NCBI GenBank assembly: GCA_963629395.1
Contig: CAVGIV010000003.1
Span: 12,876-76,875 of the forward strand
DNA length: 64,000 bases
DNA from: CAG-791 sp963629395
GTDB lineage: Bacteria > Bacillota > Clostridia > Lachnospirales > Lachnospiraceae
Direction of reading: 5' to 3'
The notes beneath the pieces were generated by a model, which did no database searches, was not told the DNA's origin, and saw nothing but the letters and a program-made list of their open reading frames with translations. Position 1 is the first letter of the stretch. Each line of letters opens with the position of its first letter. Positions 27,297 through 35,562 of the stretch are shown in pieces. Position numbers and translations under genes: made by a program.

Positions 27297-28271
27297 TCAC
27301 CACAGTCCCAAAAGTGCTACCCCGCTCAGAAGAACGGTTACAATGGTAAATAAAGCGACCACCTGTACCTCGCTGTATCCTCCCAGCTCAAAGTGATGAT
27401 GAATGGGGGCCATGCGGAACAGCCGCTTTCCATGCGTTTTTTTGAAATAGACCACCTGGAGAATTACTGAAATCACTTCCAGCATATAAATAAATCCGAC
27501 AATTGGAATATACAAAGGCAGTCCAAGGACATACGCCATGCCGACCACAAAGCCGCCCAGGGCAAGTGATCCGGTATCTCCCATAAAGATCTTTGCCGGG
27601 TGCGCATTGTAGAGGAGAAATCCCAAAAGCGCACCGATCATCGCACCGCCGGCTGCTGAAGCACCGCTCCCTGTAAGAGCCGCCGCAACGGTGAAAAAGA
27701 GGGCCACCGCAATGGTTACACACGTCGAAAGTCCGTCCACACCATCTGTGAAGTTGGTCCCGTTTACAGTCGCAATGGAGATGAACACCAGAGCCGGAAA
27801 GCTAAGTAAACCCAGATCCAGTACCATTCCTTCCGCAAACGGGACCTTCATGGTAAGGTCTCCCAGCTCGCCGGTGTGTACCAGAATCAGGCCGAATACA
27901 ATCGAAATTAAAATCTGCAGTGCCATCTTCTGCTTCACCGAAAGCCCGTCACTGCTTCTTTTCTTCACCTTCAGGTAGTCATCAGCAAACCCCACCAGTC
28001 CAAAGCCCAGTGTCAGGAATAAAACCGGTAGCACCTGCGGGTCCCAAACCGACATCAGAAGGCAGGCAATCGCAAGTCCGACCAGGATCATGATACCGCC
28101 CATGTTCGGCGTCCCCGTCTTGCTTAGGTGTGTCTTTGGTCCATCGTCCCGCTCGGTCTGCTGTGCTTTCTTTTTGATCAGCACCGGAATCAGGAATTTA
28201 CCGGTAATCGCTGATGCAGCAAACCCTGTTACCATCGGAACAATGATATTTGCCAATGTGTGAAAATACAT
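27297..28271 (-). CDS. mraY: Phospho-N-acetylmuramoyl-pentapeptide transferase MraY
   Basis: Makes lipid I from UDP-MurNAc-pentapeptide and undecaprenyl phosphate at the inner membrane face. 324 aa, ten membrane segments; conserved KTHLSKTGTPNMGG, NGTNFTDGVDGLS, FMGDTGSLALGG and PIHHHFE motifs carry the Mg-binding Asp and His residues. AGGAGGAG lies just upstream of the ATG. It follows the PBP gene by 59 nt and is followed directly by ftsW; murD, normally found between them, is absent. Confidence 0.97.
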   Translation of the reverse strand: MYFHTLANIIVPMVTGFAASAITGKFLIPVLIKKKAQQTERDDGPKTHLSKTGTPNMGGIMILVGLAIACLLMSVWDPQVLPVLFLTLGFGLVGFADDYLKVKKRSSDGLSVKQKMALQILISIVFGLILVHTGELGDLTMKVPFAEGMVLDLGLLSFPALVFISIATVNGTNFTDGVDGLSTCVTIAVALFFTVAAALTGSGASAAGGAMIGALLGFLLYNAHPAKIFMGDTGSLALGGFVVGMAYVLGLPLYIPIVGFIYMLEVISVILQVVYFKKTHGKRLFRMAPIHHHFELGGYSEVQVVALFTIVTVLLSGVALLGLW

Positions 28272-28330
28272 GTCGCTCCTCCTGTGCCGCTCTTCTTTGC
28301 AGCTGCATCCTCAGATCTTCCGGCTTCGCA

Positions 28331-31129
28331 TCACTGCTGTGCGCCATCGGCCGCTGCCTGTGCATTCGTATTCGCCGCGCTCTGATCCGCCTCGCCGGAA
28401 GCGTTTTCCTGTGATCCTGCTGTCCCGGTTGCAGCCTGCGCATTCTCACCCTGCGCCGCGCCTGTATTCGCCGGAGTAGGTACCGTACCGTTTCCGCCCG
28501 TGCCCTCTGCAGTGTTGCCGTCCGAATCCGCGGCACTTCCTGCTGCATTGGAGGCCTTTCCGGTCCCCAGATTCTCCGGCAATGCAGAGGTACTGTATTC
28601 ATACCCCGTGTTCGGATCAATCAGGTTTCCGTTGTTCGGATTAATGTAGAATCCGGTAGCCGCATCCACCTCATAGCTCTTCCAAACCTGTTCACTGGCG
28701 TCGTTTCTGGTCTGATCAATCTGTCCTTCCTTCGGATTGGCCGAATCCACAACGCCGTCGTTGTCCGTGTCATACTGATCAGCCTTGCCGTCTCCGTCTA
28801 CATCCAGTGCATCCGTTACACCATCGCCATTGGTGTCAACCGGAGTATCCGGCGTGCCGTCTCCGTTTCCGTCAACAGCATCCGCCACGCCATCGCCGTC
28901 CGTGTCCACATCGCAGATGATCGCCACCGGCTTCTGATTGTAATTCCCAGCGCCATAGGCCAGCGTATTATCAAGATTCATCTGCTCAAGCTCTGCCTTT
29001 TCATCCTCCGAAAGTTCCTCGGTCATGTAGATTCCAAGATACGGCAAAACCTCGGTTAAGACCTTTCGCACAATGCGGGTGGCATATTTAGCATCATCCT
29101 GCGGATAATGATTAACGCGGTCCACCACCACATAAATGGCAATCTGCGGATCATCCGCCGGTGCATATCCCATAAACGAAACCACGTAGTTGGTCTTGTC
29201 TCTCGGAATCGTCTCTGCCGTGCCCGTTTTGCCGCCGATCATATATCCCGCCGGACGTGCCGTTTTGCCGGTTCCGTTGGCACCAGCCACAACCTGCAGG
29301 CAGGCCTCGCGAATTTTCGCGCTGGTTTCCTCGGAAATAGTACGCTTCACAAGCCTTGGCTCGATGTTCTGCACTGTAGCACCGCTGGCGCTTGTGATCT
29401 TATTCACCACATGCGGCTCGTAATAGTACCCTCCGTTGATCAGCGAAGAAAAGCCGGTAATCATCTGAATCATGGTGACGTCAAAGTTCTGTCCGAAGGA
29501 GTTGGTCGCAAGGTCAACATCCACCATTTTATCTGCCGTGTAGATCAGTCCGTCTGTACGGACCTCCTTGGCAAGATCGATGTTGGTTTTTAATCCAAAA
29601 TTAAAGATCCGCTGGAACTTACAGAAAATTTCCTCGCCGGTTGCCAGCGCCATATCCATCAGAACCACGTTGCAGGAACGCTCAATGGCTTCATTCAGCG
29701 TCAGCATCCCGTCACCGTCGGTGTTGTGGCACTTAATTTCCCAGCCGTCCACCGTCAAAGAGCCGCCGCAGTAGTAGGTCTCATCTCCCGTAAGACTCCC
29801 GGATTCCAGCGCTGCCGCCATGGTAAAAGGCTTCGCCGTCGATCCCGGCTCATAATATGTGGAAATGCAGAAATTGTTCCACAGCGCATACAGGTAACGT
29901 GAAAGCTGCTCATTATCCTCGGAGATGGTGTCCACGTCCTCCTGGGTCAGGTAATTGTAGGTCGGAGAGTCCTTTGCAAAGCCGTCATAGTTCGGAGAGG
30001 TCGGATCCGTCTCCCCATCACTCAGAACCGGCATACCCACCAGGAGATCGGAATTATACGGATCGTTGGGATCGAAGGTCGGATAGCTTGCCATGGCAAG
30101 GATCTCGCCATTGTTGACGTCCTGGATGATGCACCCCACATTTCTTGCACCGTACCCCTCGTGGTAATCGCCATCCTTGTACTCATCCATGAACTCCTGC
30201 AGATACTTCTCCACAATGCTCTGAACATTCACATCAATGGTAAGCGTCAGATTGTTGCCATCCGTTGCATCGATCACTGTACGCTCCAGGTTGGAGCTGT
30301 CATTTAGATATCCGTATTCGCGGCCGGAGGTTCCGTTCAGTGTGCTGTTGTAGTACTCCTCCAGTCCAAAGGCCCCCTGGTTGCCGCTGCTGGAAAATCC
30401 AAGCACATGCGACAGCAGTGTTCCGTTCGGGTAGCTTCTGGAATACGAGGATTCAAACCAGATTCCCTGAATATTCTGATATTCGCTGTTGGTTGCCTGC
30501 GCATCCTCAAGCTGTCTTTGCAGATCTGCCAGCTTTGTTTCATTGGCAGCACCCTCCTGCTCCGCCTTAATTTCCTCCTTTATGTTGGTTACGCGGTCTG
30601 CAGCATCCGAAATCTCCTTCTCGTAGGCTGTCTTTTCCTGATAGGACAGCCCCCTTTTGGCAATATAGTAACGGGAATCCGGATTGTCATGAATGTACTG
30701 CTCCACGGTGCTCCGGTCCAGACCGAGCCGTTCGCAAGCTGCCAGCGTCGGCTCCTTATAGCTGCTCTCTCCATCCTCGTTCTCCGGCCCGTTGTTGATC
30801 TGATACGCATCCACAATGACGTTGTAAATCAGCTCACTTGTTGCCAGCACGGTCCCGTTGCGGTCAGCAATGGTTCCGCGCTTATAGGGGATCTCTCTGG
30901 AATCATAGGACTGCTGGGAGAGAATCTGGCGTTTGTAATCATTGCCGTTGTTTTTGTTGATGTATGCAATTCGTATAATAAGCGCGACAAAAGCCAGCAG
31001 TACCAAACCGAACAGTACTACCAGCTTTGTCTGCATTTTTTTGTTGAACTGCCTTGTCCTTGTGCGGCGGGGAGGATCACCACTTGGCCTTCTTCCCCCC
31101 CGCTGCACGGAGTGCTTGTTATCTGCCAT
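28331..31129 (-). CDS. ftsI: Class B penicillin-binding protein with C-terminal calcium-repeat extension
   Basis: Septal or SpoVD-type transpeptidase, 932 aa. One membrane helix near residues 34-54, a pedestal domain with a coiled-coil insertion (about 170-215), and a transpeptidase domain with STAK (about residue 430), SCN (about 495) and KTG (GGKTGTAE, about 630). There is no PASTA domain. After about residue 735 comes an extension of five DxDxDG-type units (such as DVDTDGDG, DTNGDG, DVDGDG, DTDNDG) resembling thrombospondin-3/dockerin calcium loops, then a Gly, Asn, Ala, Gln-rich tail of about 90 residues. Typical relatives have roughly 600-750 aa. It is co-transcribed with ftsL and mraY. 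FtsI versus SpoVD cannot be decided here. Confidence 0.95.
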   Translation of the reverse strand: MADNKHSVQRGGRRPSGDPPRRTRTRQFNKKMQTKLVVLFGLVLLAFVALIIRIAYINKNNGNDYKRQILSQQSYDSREIPYKRGTIADRNGTVLATSELIYNVIVDAYQINNGPENEDGESSYKEPTLAACERLGLDRSTVEQYIHDNPDSRYYIAKRGLSYQEKTAYEKEISDAADRVTNIKEEIKAEQEGAANETKLADLQRQLEDAQATNSEYQNIQGIWFESSYSRSYPNGTLLSHVLGFSSSGNQGAFGLEEYYNSTLNGTSGREYGYLNDSSNLERTVIDATDGNNLTLTIDVNVQSIVEKYLQEFMDEYKDGDYHEGYGARNVGCIIQDVNNGEILAMASYPTFDPNDPYNSDLLVGMPVLSDGETDPTSPNYDGFAKDSPTYNYLTQEDVDTISEDNEQLSRYLYALWNNFCISTYYEPGSTAKPFTMAAALESGSLTGDETYYCGGSLTVDGWEIKCHNTDGDGMLTLNEAIERSCNVVLMDMALATGEEIFCKFQRIFNFGLKTNIDLAKEVRTDGLIYTADKMVDVDLATNSFGQNFDVTMIQMITGFSSLINGGYYYEPHVVNKITSASGATVQNIEPRLVKRTISEETSAKIREACLQVVAGANGTGKTARPAGYMIGGKTGTAETIPRDKTNYVVSFMGYAPADDPQIAIYVVVDRVNHYPQDDAKYATRIVRKVLTEVLPYLGIYMTEELSEDEKAELEQMNLDNTLAYGAGNYNQKPVAIICDVDTDGDGVADAVDGNGDGTPDTPVDTNGDGVTDALDVDGDGKADQYDTDNDGVVDSANPKEGQIDQTRNDASEQVWKSYEVDAATGFYINPNNGNLIDPNTGYEYSTSALPENLGTGKASNAAGSAADSDGNTAEGTGGNGTVPTPANTGAAQGENAQAATGTAGSQENASGEADQSAANTNAQAAADGAQQ

Positions 31130-31146
31130 TTATGATTTCTTTCCGT

Positions 31147-31674
31147 TTACTGTCCGATTTTCGTCACCTGCCGCACATAATCGCCCGACTCTCCATCATA
31201 GGTTACGATCTGATCTTCCTGCGCATACGTCATGCCCAGCTCCGCAATGGCGCGGTACTTGATGTCATCCAGGCTGATGCTGGAATTGATCTCCACCTGC
31301 TTTTCACTGTTGTCGCTCTTTAGGGTTGCCAGCTCCGACTCCAGACTTGCAATCTCCTTCACCGCTGTCGTCACCTTGGACTGCAGTGACACATACTGGA
31401 ACAGAAAATAAGAAATCAGCCCAACCATTGCAATGATAGTTATCACTGCCAGCGGATTCATAAAGTGCCCGGTCTTCGTCTGCTGCTGCGGCGCTCTTGT
31501 GCCATCTGTGCGGCGGTCACGATCTCTCCCCTGTTCCTCAAAGGGATCATACATCGGTGCTTCTGCACCATAGACATAGTTGCCAGCGGCGTATGGATTT
31601 TGACGATATCTGCTCCCTCCGGAGCTTTTATACGTGTTCCCTGCGGAACCGCGATTGTAATTTCTATTTGCCAT
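31147..31674 (-). CDS. ftsL: FtsL-like septum protein
   Basis: 175 aa. A long, polar, Arg/Gly/Tyr-rich cytoplasmic N-terminus, one membrane helix (about residues 73-95, LAVITIIAMVGLISYFLFQY), then a coiled coil (about 96-130) and a short tail. This plan, plus its place between rsmH and the class B PBP, identifies FtsL, which pairs with FtsQ/DivIB and FtsB/DivIC to activate the septal synthase. Start chosen at MANRNYN, which has AAGAGG. Sequence conservation of FtsL is poor, so the call rests on topology and position. The cytoplasmic tail is longer than usual. Confidence 0.85.
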   Translation of the reverse strand: MANRNYNRGSAGNTYKSSGGSRYRQNPYAAGNYVYGAEAPMYDPFEEQGRDRDRRTDGTRAPQQQTKTGHFMNPLAVITIIAMVGLISYFLFQYVSLQSKVTTAVKEIASLESELATLKSDNSEKQVEINSSISLDDIKYRAIAELGMTYAQEDQIVTYDGESGDYVRQVTKIGQ

Positions 31675-31694
31675 AGCTGCCTCTTCCACCGAAG

Positions 31695-32642
31695 CTATGC
31701 ATCTGCTCCGGCTTTTTCAAATATACGTAGCTTCGAGCTTGCCGCTCGTTTGTTGCGTTCCAGTTCGTCCTCCGATGGAACGATCGGTTTTCTGGTAATC
31801 ACCTTTCCCTTTGACTTCCTGCCGCAGACACAAACCGGAAACTCCGGCGGACACGTACACGGATTCTCATTGCGCCGAAAAGCATTCTTGACGATGCGAT
31901 CCTCCAGCGAATGAAAGGTGATGATGCACAGCCTTCCGCCCGGTGCCAAAAGATCAATCAGCTGATCAATCGAATCCTGCAGAACATCCAGCTCCCGGTT
32001 GCACGCAATGCGAATAGCCTGAAAAGAACGCTTGCAGGGATTTCCGTATTTTTCCTGCATCTTCATTGGGACACTGGCACGGATTACCCGGACCAGATCC
32101 CCGGTTGTGGTAAGAGGTCTGTTCTCCCTCTCCTGTACAATCCGCCGTGCGATACCGGCGGCATACCGCTCCTCTCCGTAATCACGGAGGATTCGCGTGA
32201 GCTCTTCCTGGCTTCTCTCATTCACAATATCCGCCGCCGTCACGGGACTCTCCTGATCCATCCGCATGTCCAGCGGTTCATCACTGTTGTAGGAAAACCC
32301 GCGCTCCGGATTGTCCAGCTGATAGGAGGAGACGCCGATATCCAGCAAAATGCCGTTTACCGATGAAATCCCAAGCTGCTGCAGAATCTGCGGGATATGT
32401 TCATAGTTGTCGTGCACGATGGTGACCATGTCACCATATGCTGCCAGACGCCCAGACGCTGCTGCAATCGCATCCCGGTCCTGATCTATGCCGATCAGGC
32501 GTCCGCCCGCGCTTAGCCGGGCTGCAATCTGCGAGCTGTGTCCTGCACCTCCCAGCGTTCCATCCACATAGATGCCGGAGGGCTGCAGGTTTAAACCGTC
32601 AATTACCTCGTCCAGAAGGACGGGTACATGATTAAACTCCAT
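31695..32642 (-). CDS. rsmH: 16S rRNA (cytosine1402-N4)-methyltransferase RsmH (MraW)
   Basis: SAM-dependent methyltransferase of the ribosomal P site. 315 aa with the start EFNHVPVLLDEVIDGL, SAM-binding VDGTLGGAGHS, GILLDIGVSS, and the family motif RIACNRELDVL, then ITFHSLEDRIVK near the C-terminus. A Cys-rich segment CTCPPEFPVCVCG follows. AAGGAGGG precedes the ATG. It sits in the standard order between mraZ (21 nt upstream) and ftsL. Confidence 0.97.
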   Translation of the reverse strand: MEFNHVPVLLDEVIDGLNLQPSGIYVDGTLGGAGHSSQIAARLSAGGRLIGIDQDRDAIAAASGRLAAYGDMVTIVHDNYEHIPQILQQLGISSVNGILLDIGVSSYQLDNPERGFSYNSDEPLDMRMDQESPVTAADIVNERSQEELTRILRDYGEERYAAGIARRIVQERENRPLTTTGDLVRVIRASVPMKMQEKYGNPCKRSFQAIRIACNRELDVLQDSIDQLIDLLAPGGRLCIITFHSLEDRIVKNAFRRNENPCTCPPEFPVCVCGRKSKGKVITRKPIVPSEDELERNKRAASSKLRIFEKAGADA

Positions 32643-32663
32643 TGGACCTTCCCTCCTTCTGCA

Positions 32664-33113
32664 CTAAATCTGGAAACCGCCTGCCAGAAGCTCATCCGAA
32701 ATTGCACTGATATCCTCCGGTGTATGAGCCTCATCGTAGGCTGTGTACTCTTCCTCACTCCAAAGCTCGCCTCTGGCTCCCATGCCGACGAAGACGACGT
32801 TCTTGTCGATGCCGGCCAGCTGCCTCAGCTGCGGAGGAAGGAGAATCCTTCCCTGCTTGTCAATTTCCACTTCCATCGTTCCGGACATAAAGTAGCGCAC
32901 CAGCTCTCTTGCCTGTCTGGAGTTCGACGGCAGGGCCTTTAAGCGATCCGAAAATGCATTCCAGTCGTCCTCGTCGTAAATCTGGAGACACTTATCAAAG
33001 CCCCTTCCAATCCAGAAGTGGCTACCCAGTATCTCTCTGAACTTCGCCGGCACAATCAGTCTTCCCTTGGTGTCAAGGGAATGATGATATTCGCCCGAGA
33101 ACGTCTTCGTCAT
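32664..33113 (-). CDS. mraZ: MraZ, AbrB-like regulator of the dcw cluster
   Basis: 149 aa with two swapped-hairpin AbrB-type repeats, each carrying the conserved core DxKGRxxxPxxxR (DTKGRLIVPAKFR and DKQGRILLPPQLR). MraZ binds TGGG repeats before its own gene and represses the cluster, and is also found on nucleoids. First gene of the cluster. The ATG at 33113 is fixed by the conserved MTKTFSGEYHHS start; the Shine-Dalgarno is poor (GGGAAA nine bases upstream). An in-frame extension of 47 codons is not part of the family. Confidence 0.95.
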   Translation of the reverse strand: MTKTFSGEYHHSLDTKGRLIVPAKFREILGSHFWIGRGFDKCLQIYDEDDWNAFSDRLKALPSNSRQARELVRYFMSGTMEVEIDKQGRILLPPQLRQLAGIDKNVVFVGMGARGELWSEEEYTAYDEAHTPEDISAISDELLAGGFQI

Positions 33114-33121
33114 GATCGGTT

Positions 33122-33147
33122 TCCCGCAGTCCTCCCACTTTCTGCCA
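33122..33147 (-). promoter_or_regulatory. mraZ: Possible MraZ box
   Basis: Read on the minus strand: TGGCA, 5 nt, TGGGA, 6 nt, CGGGA. The spacing of 10 to 11 resembles the TGGGN-N5 direct repeats bound by MraZ. The match is degenerate and the site abuts the start codon. Confidence 0.3.
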
Positions 33148-33334
33148 CATTCATGTCCATTTTTGGGAATTTCCTCCCCATGTATGCCAATGATAAACCA
33201 CTCAGGAGGTAATGACAAGCCTGCACAGGCCGCTATGTCTACATTTTTTGACACACCGTCAGAAAAAAGTTCTGCGTTATTAGCGGATATTTTTCAAACA
33301 AGGTACCGGCAGGCGTAGCCCGTAAACAGCAGCA

Positions 33335-33379
33335 AAAAGAGCCGGTTCGTGGAGGGATTTCCCACGAACCGGCTCTTTT
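33335..33379 (-). terminator. Strong intrinsic terminator after lgt
   Basis: 18-bp perfect stem (33335-33352 with 33362-33379, core AGAGCCGGTTCGTGG) followed on the minus strand by TTTTTGC. It isolates lgt from the mraZ cluster. Confidence 0.9.
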
Positions 33380-33399
33380 GCTGGCTTGCATATCTGTAT

Positions 33400-34290
33400 C
33401 TACTCTTCAGTTGTCTTACTCTTCTTGCTGCTGCGAATGCGGATAATCACGATGGCTGTAATGGAGGCCGCCGCCATAAAGACGCCCATCACCAGATTCA
33501 CCGGAATGGATGTGCCTGTAATGTACAGCTGATCCGTTCGAATGGCTTCAATCCAGGCACGTCCAATGCCGTATCCCGCCAGATACAAAAGAAACATCTC
33601 TCCTTTAAACCGGCGATGCTTCAGAAATGCCAGAAGAAACAGAAGAACGCCCAGATTCCACAATCCTTCATACAGGAATGTCGGATGCACCTGAATGTAG
33701 TTTGCCCCCTCCGGGATCATCGATGCCAGCTCCGCTGTAATATCGCGCTCCCGCACGGCAGCCACCGGCAGCCGCATGGCCAGCAGACTGTTCGTATAAC
33801 CGCCGAAAACCTCGCGGTTGAAAAAATTGCCCCAGCGCCCAATGATCTGTCCCACCAGGAGTCCGAACACTGCTGTGTCCAGAATCTCCGGCAGATAGAG
33901 CTTTTTGATAACGCAGTATACATAGGCCGTCAGTATTCCGCCCAGAACTCCGCCGTAGATAGCAAGTCCCCCCGCACGCACATTGAAAATCTGCAGGAGA
34001 TCATCCTTGTAGGCATCCCAGAAAAAGATTACGTAGTACATTCTGGCACCGATGAGGCTGAAGATAATCAGCCAAATCGAAATGTCCCAATAGGTATCCG
34101 GTGACTGCTTCGTCTTTTTCGCGATATGCGTGGCCATGAGAATGCCGCACAGCATGCCAAGTGCAATCATGCAGCCGTACAATGCCACCCGGAAATTTCC
34201 GATATAAAAGGCCTGCGGAACATTGTGAAGATATATTCCCAGATTCGGGAACGCAATGTCCATCTGATCCATCTGCTCTATCTGATTCAT
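33400..34290 (-). CDS. lgt: Prolipoprotein diacylglyceryl transferase Lgt
   Basis: Attaches diacylglycerol to the lipobox Cys of exported lipoproteins, such as the binding protein at 9.2 kb and the lipoprotein at 60.5 kb. About 296 aa with seven membrane segments, the signature GRWGNFFNREVFGG and HPTFLYEGLWN, and RAGGLAIYGG in the first half. The conserved N-terminus DIAFPNLGIYLHNVP places the start near 34290 (ATG after GGGAG at 12 nt) or 34263; an in-frame extension through the repeat at 34321-34358 is not real coding sequence. Confidence 0.93.
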   Translation of the reverse strand: MNQIEQMDQMDIAFPNLGIYLHNVPQAFYIGNFRVALYGCMIALGMLCGILMATHIAKKTKQSPDTYWDISIWLIIFSLIGARMYYVIFFWDAYKDDLLQIFNVRAGGLAIYGGVLGGILTAYVYCVIKKLYLPEILDTAVFGLLVGQIIGRWGNFFNREVFGGYTNSLLAMRLPVAAVRERDITAELASMIPEGANYIQVHPTFLYEGLWNLGVLLFLLAFLKHRRFKGEMFLLYLAGYGIGRAWIEAIRTDQLYITGTSIPVNLVMGVFMAAASITAIVIIRIRSSKKSKTTEE

Positions 34291-34320
34291 CGCTTCATTT
34301 GTCTCCCAGCTCTTATCTCT

Positions 34321-34358
34321 ATGATGCAGGGGCAAAAAGTCTTCTGACCCTGGTATCA
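34321..34358. repeat. Repeat family A copy upstream of lgt
   Basis: Imperfect palindrome of the form ATGATGCAGGGGC...GACCCTGGTATCAT around AAAAG-CTT. Same family as 35338-35559, 55441-55507 and 62845-62880. It falls in the lgt 5' region. Confidence 0.7.
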
Positions 34359-34369
34359 TCTCTAAATTC

Positions 34370-34436
34370 TGTCGTAACTGTTCAGAACTCATTTGCAAAA
34401 TTGCTGCTGCAAGGCTTCTCTTTTACTCAAGCAGCG
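34370..34436. repeat. Repeat family B copy between mscS and lgt
   Basis: 56 bp from 34381 align without gaps to 53136-53191 with 45 matches; ten of eleven differences are transitions. Both copies can form a hairpin with arms GCTGC/GCAGC or GCTGC/GCGGC. Here the element starts with CGTAACTGTTCAGAACTCAT. Confidence 0.75.
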
Positions 34437-34445
34437 ATCTCGCCG

Positions 34446-35312
34446 TCAGCAGTTTCCGCAGGCATCCGTTCCCACCAGGTGCACATCCAGCTGATTGAAC
34501 GGGATCTCCACCTGTTCCTTCTTAAAAGCCAGGCGGATCTTCTCCATCATATCCCAGCGAACATCCATATAATCCTGAATGGATACCAGGCAGCGCAGTC
34601 CGATCACCACACTGCTCTCTCCCATCTCTTCCACAAAGGTCCGGCGGCTCTGGGCATGAATCCGGGGCTCCTCATCCATCAGCTTTTCGAGAATTCCCAT
34701 CGCTCTTCGGACATCCTCCTCATAGGAAATGCCGACCGTAATGGACAGTCTCTTCTCTCCGCCGGTCAATCCGGAATTCACCACCGCTTTATTTGTCAGC
34801 GTAGAATTCGGAATTACCATGCGCTCCCGCTCCGGCGTGAAGATGGTGGTGTAATAGAGCTCAATTTTTTCCACCGTCCCCTGTACGTCCTCCCCCTTCA
34901 CCGTGATAAAATCACCTTCCCGAAAAGGCTTAAGGAGCAGCAAAAGAACGCCTCCCGCAAAATTGGACAATACGCCCTGGGCTGCAAGAGAAATGCCGAC
35001 ACCGGCCGACGCAACCAGTGCCGCAATACTGGACGCTTCTACAATATTCAGCTGAACAATCATGCTGACCAGGGTAAAGCCCAGGACCAGCGCCTTGATC
35101 AGTGCCCGCACGAAATGCCGCACCGTTGGCGCAACACCGGTCTTTTCTAGATGGCGGTCCATAACTGCCAGTATGCGCTTTAAAGCCTTTGAAATAACAA
35201 AATAAATTGCCGCACACACTGCCGCCCGCAGCAGAAACTCCAGTGCAGAGCCGCCGGCCTGCGTCAGCCAGTTCTGAAAGTCCCAGAACTTCGTAATCTC
35301 ATCTTCTGTCAT
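34446..35312 (-). CDS. MscS-family small mechanosensitive channel
   Basis: 288 aa. Three membrane segments, the third being the Gly/Ala-rich pore helix (ASSIAALVASAGVGISLAAQG), followed by the beta domain (GDFITVKGEDVQGTVEKIEL, VVIPNSTLTNKAVVN) and an alpha/beta C-terminus. It opens on osmotic downshock to release solutes. GAGG precedes the ATG by seven bases. It is flanked on both sides by palindromic repeats and is probably monocistronic. Confidence 0.94.
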   Translation of the reverse strand: MTEDEITKFWDFQNWLTQAGGSALEFLLRAAVCAAIYFVISKALKRILAVMDRHLEKTGVAPTVRHFVRALIKALVLGFTLVSMIVQLNIVEASSIAALVASAGVGISLAAQGVLSNFAGGVLLLLLKPFREGDFITVKGEDVQGTVEKIELYYTTIFTPERERMVIPNSTLTNKAVVNSGLTGGEKRLSITVGISYEEDVRRAMGILEKLMDEEPRIHAQSRRTFVEEMGESSVVIGLRCLVSIQDYMDVRWDMMEKIRLAFKKEQVEIPFNQLDVHLVGTDACGNC

Positions 35313-35330
35313 GCATAGTCCTCATCTACG

Positions 35331-35562
35331 CCATGATACCCGGATTGCTCCGTGCTCTCGTCGGAGTTTTGAACCTTTTGACCCTGGTTATGATACCCGG
35401 ATTGCTCCGCGCTCCGCGCTCCCGCAATCCTCAAAACATTCGTAATTCGCTCATTTTTCTACGAAAAATGGCTACTTACTCATGTTTTGGCGGGTCCCAA
35501 GGTCAAACCCCCTCACGAGAGCAAGCTCTCGTCGGAGTTTTGAACCTTTTGACCCTGGTATC
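35331..35562. repeat. Mosaic of repeat family A between ychF and mscS
   Basis: The 250-bp gap is built from repeated modules. A 35-bp exact direct repeat beginning GCTCTCGTCGGAGTTTTGAA occurs at 35354-35388 and 35525-35559. ATGATACCCGGATTGCTCCG occurs at 35332-35351 and again at 35390-35409. Both modules also occur at 55441-55507. The last copy ends three bases before the ychF stop codon. No coding potential is seen. Confidence 0.85.
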
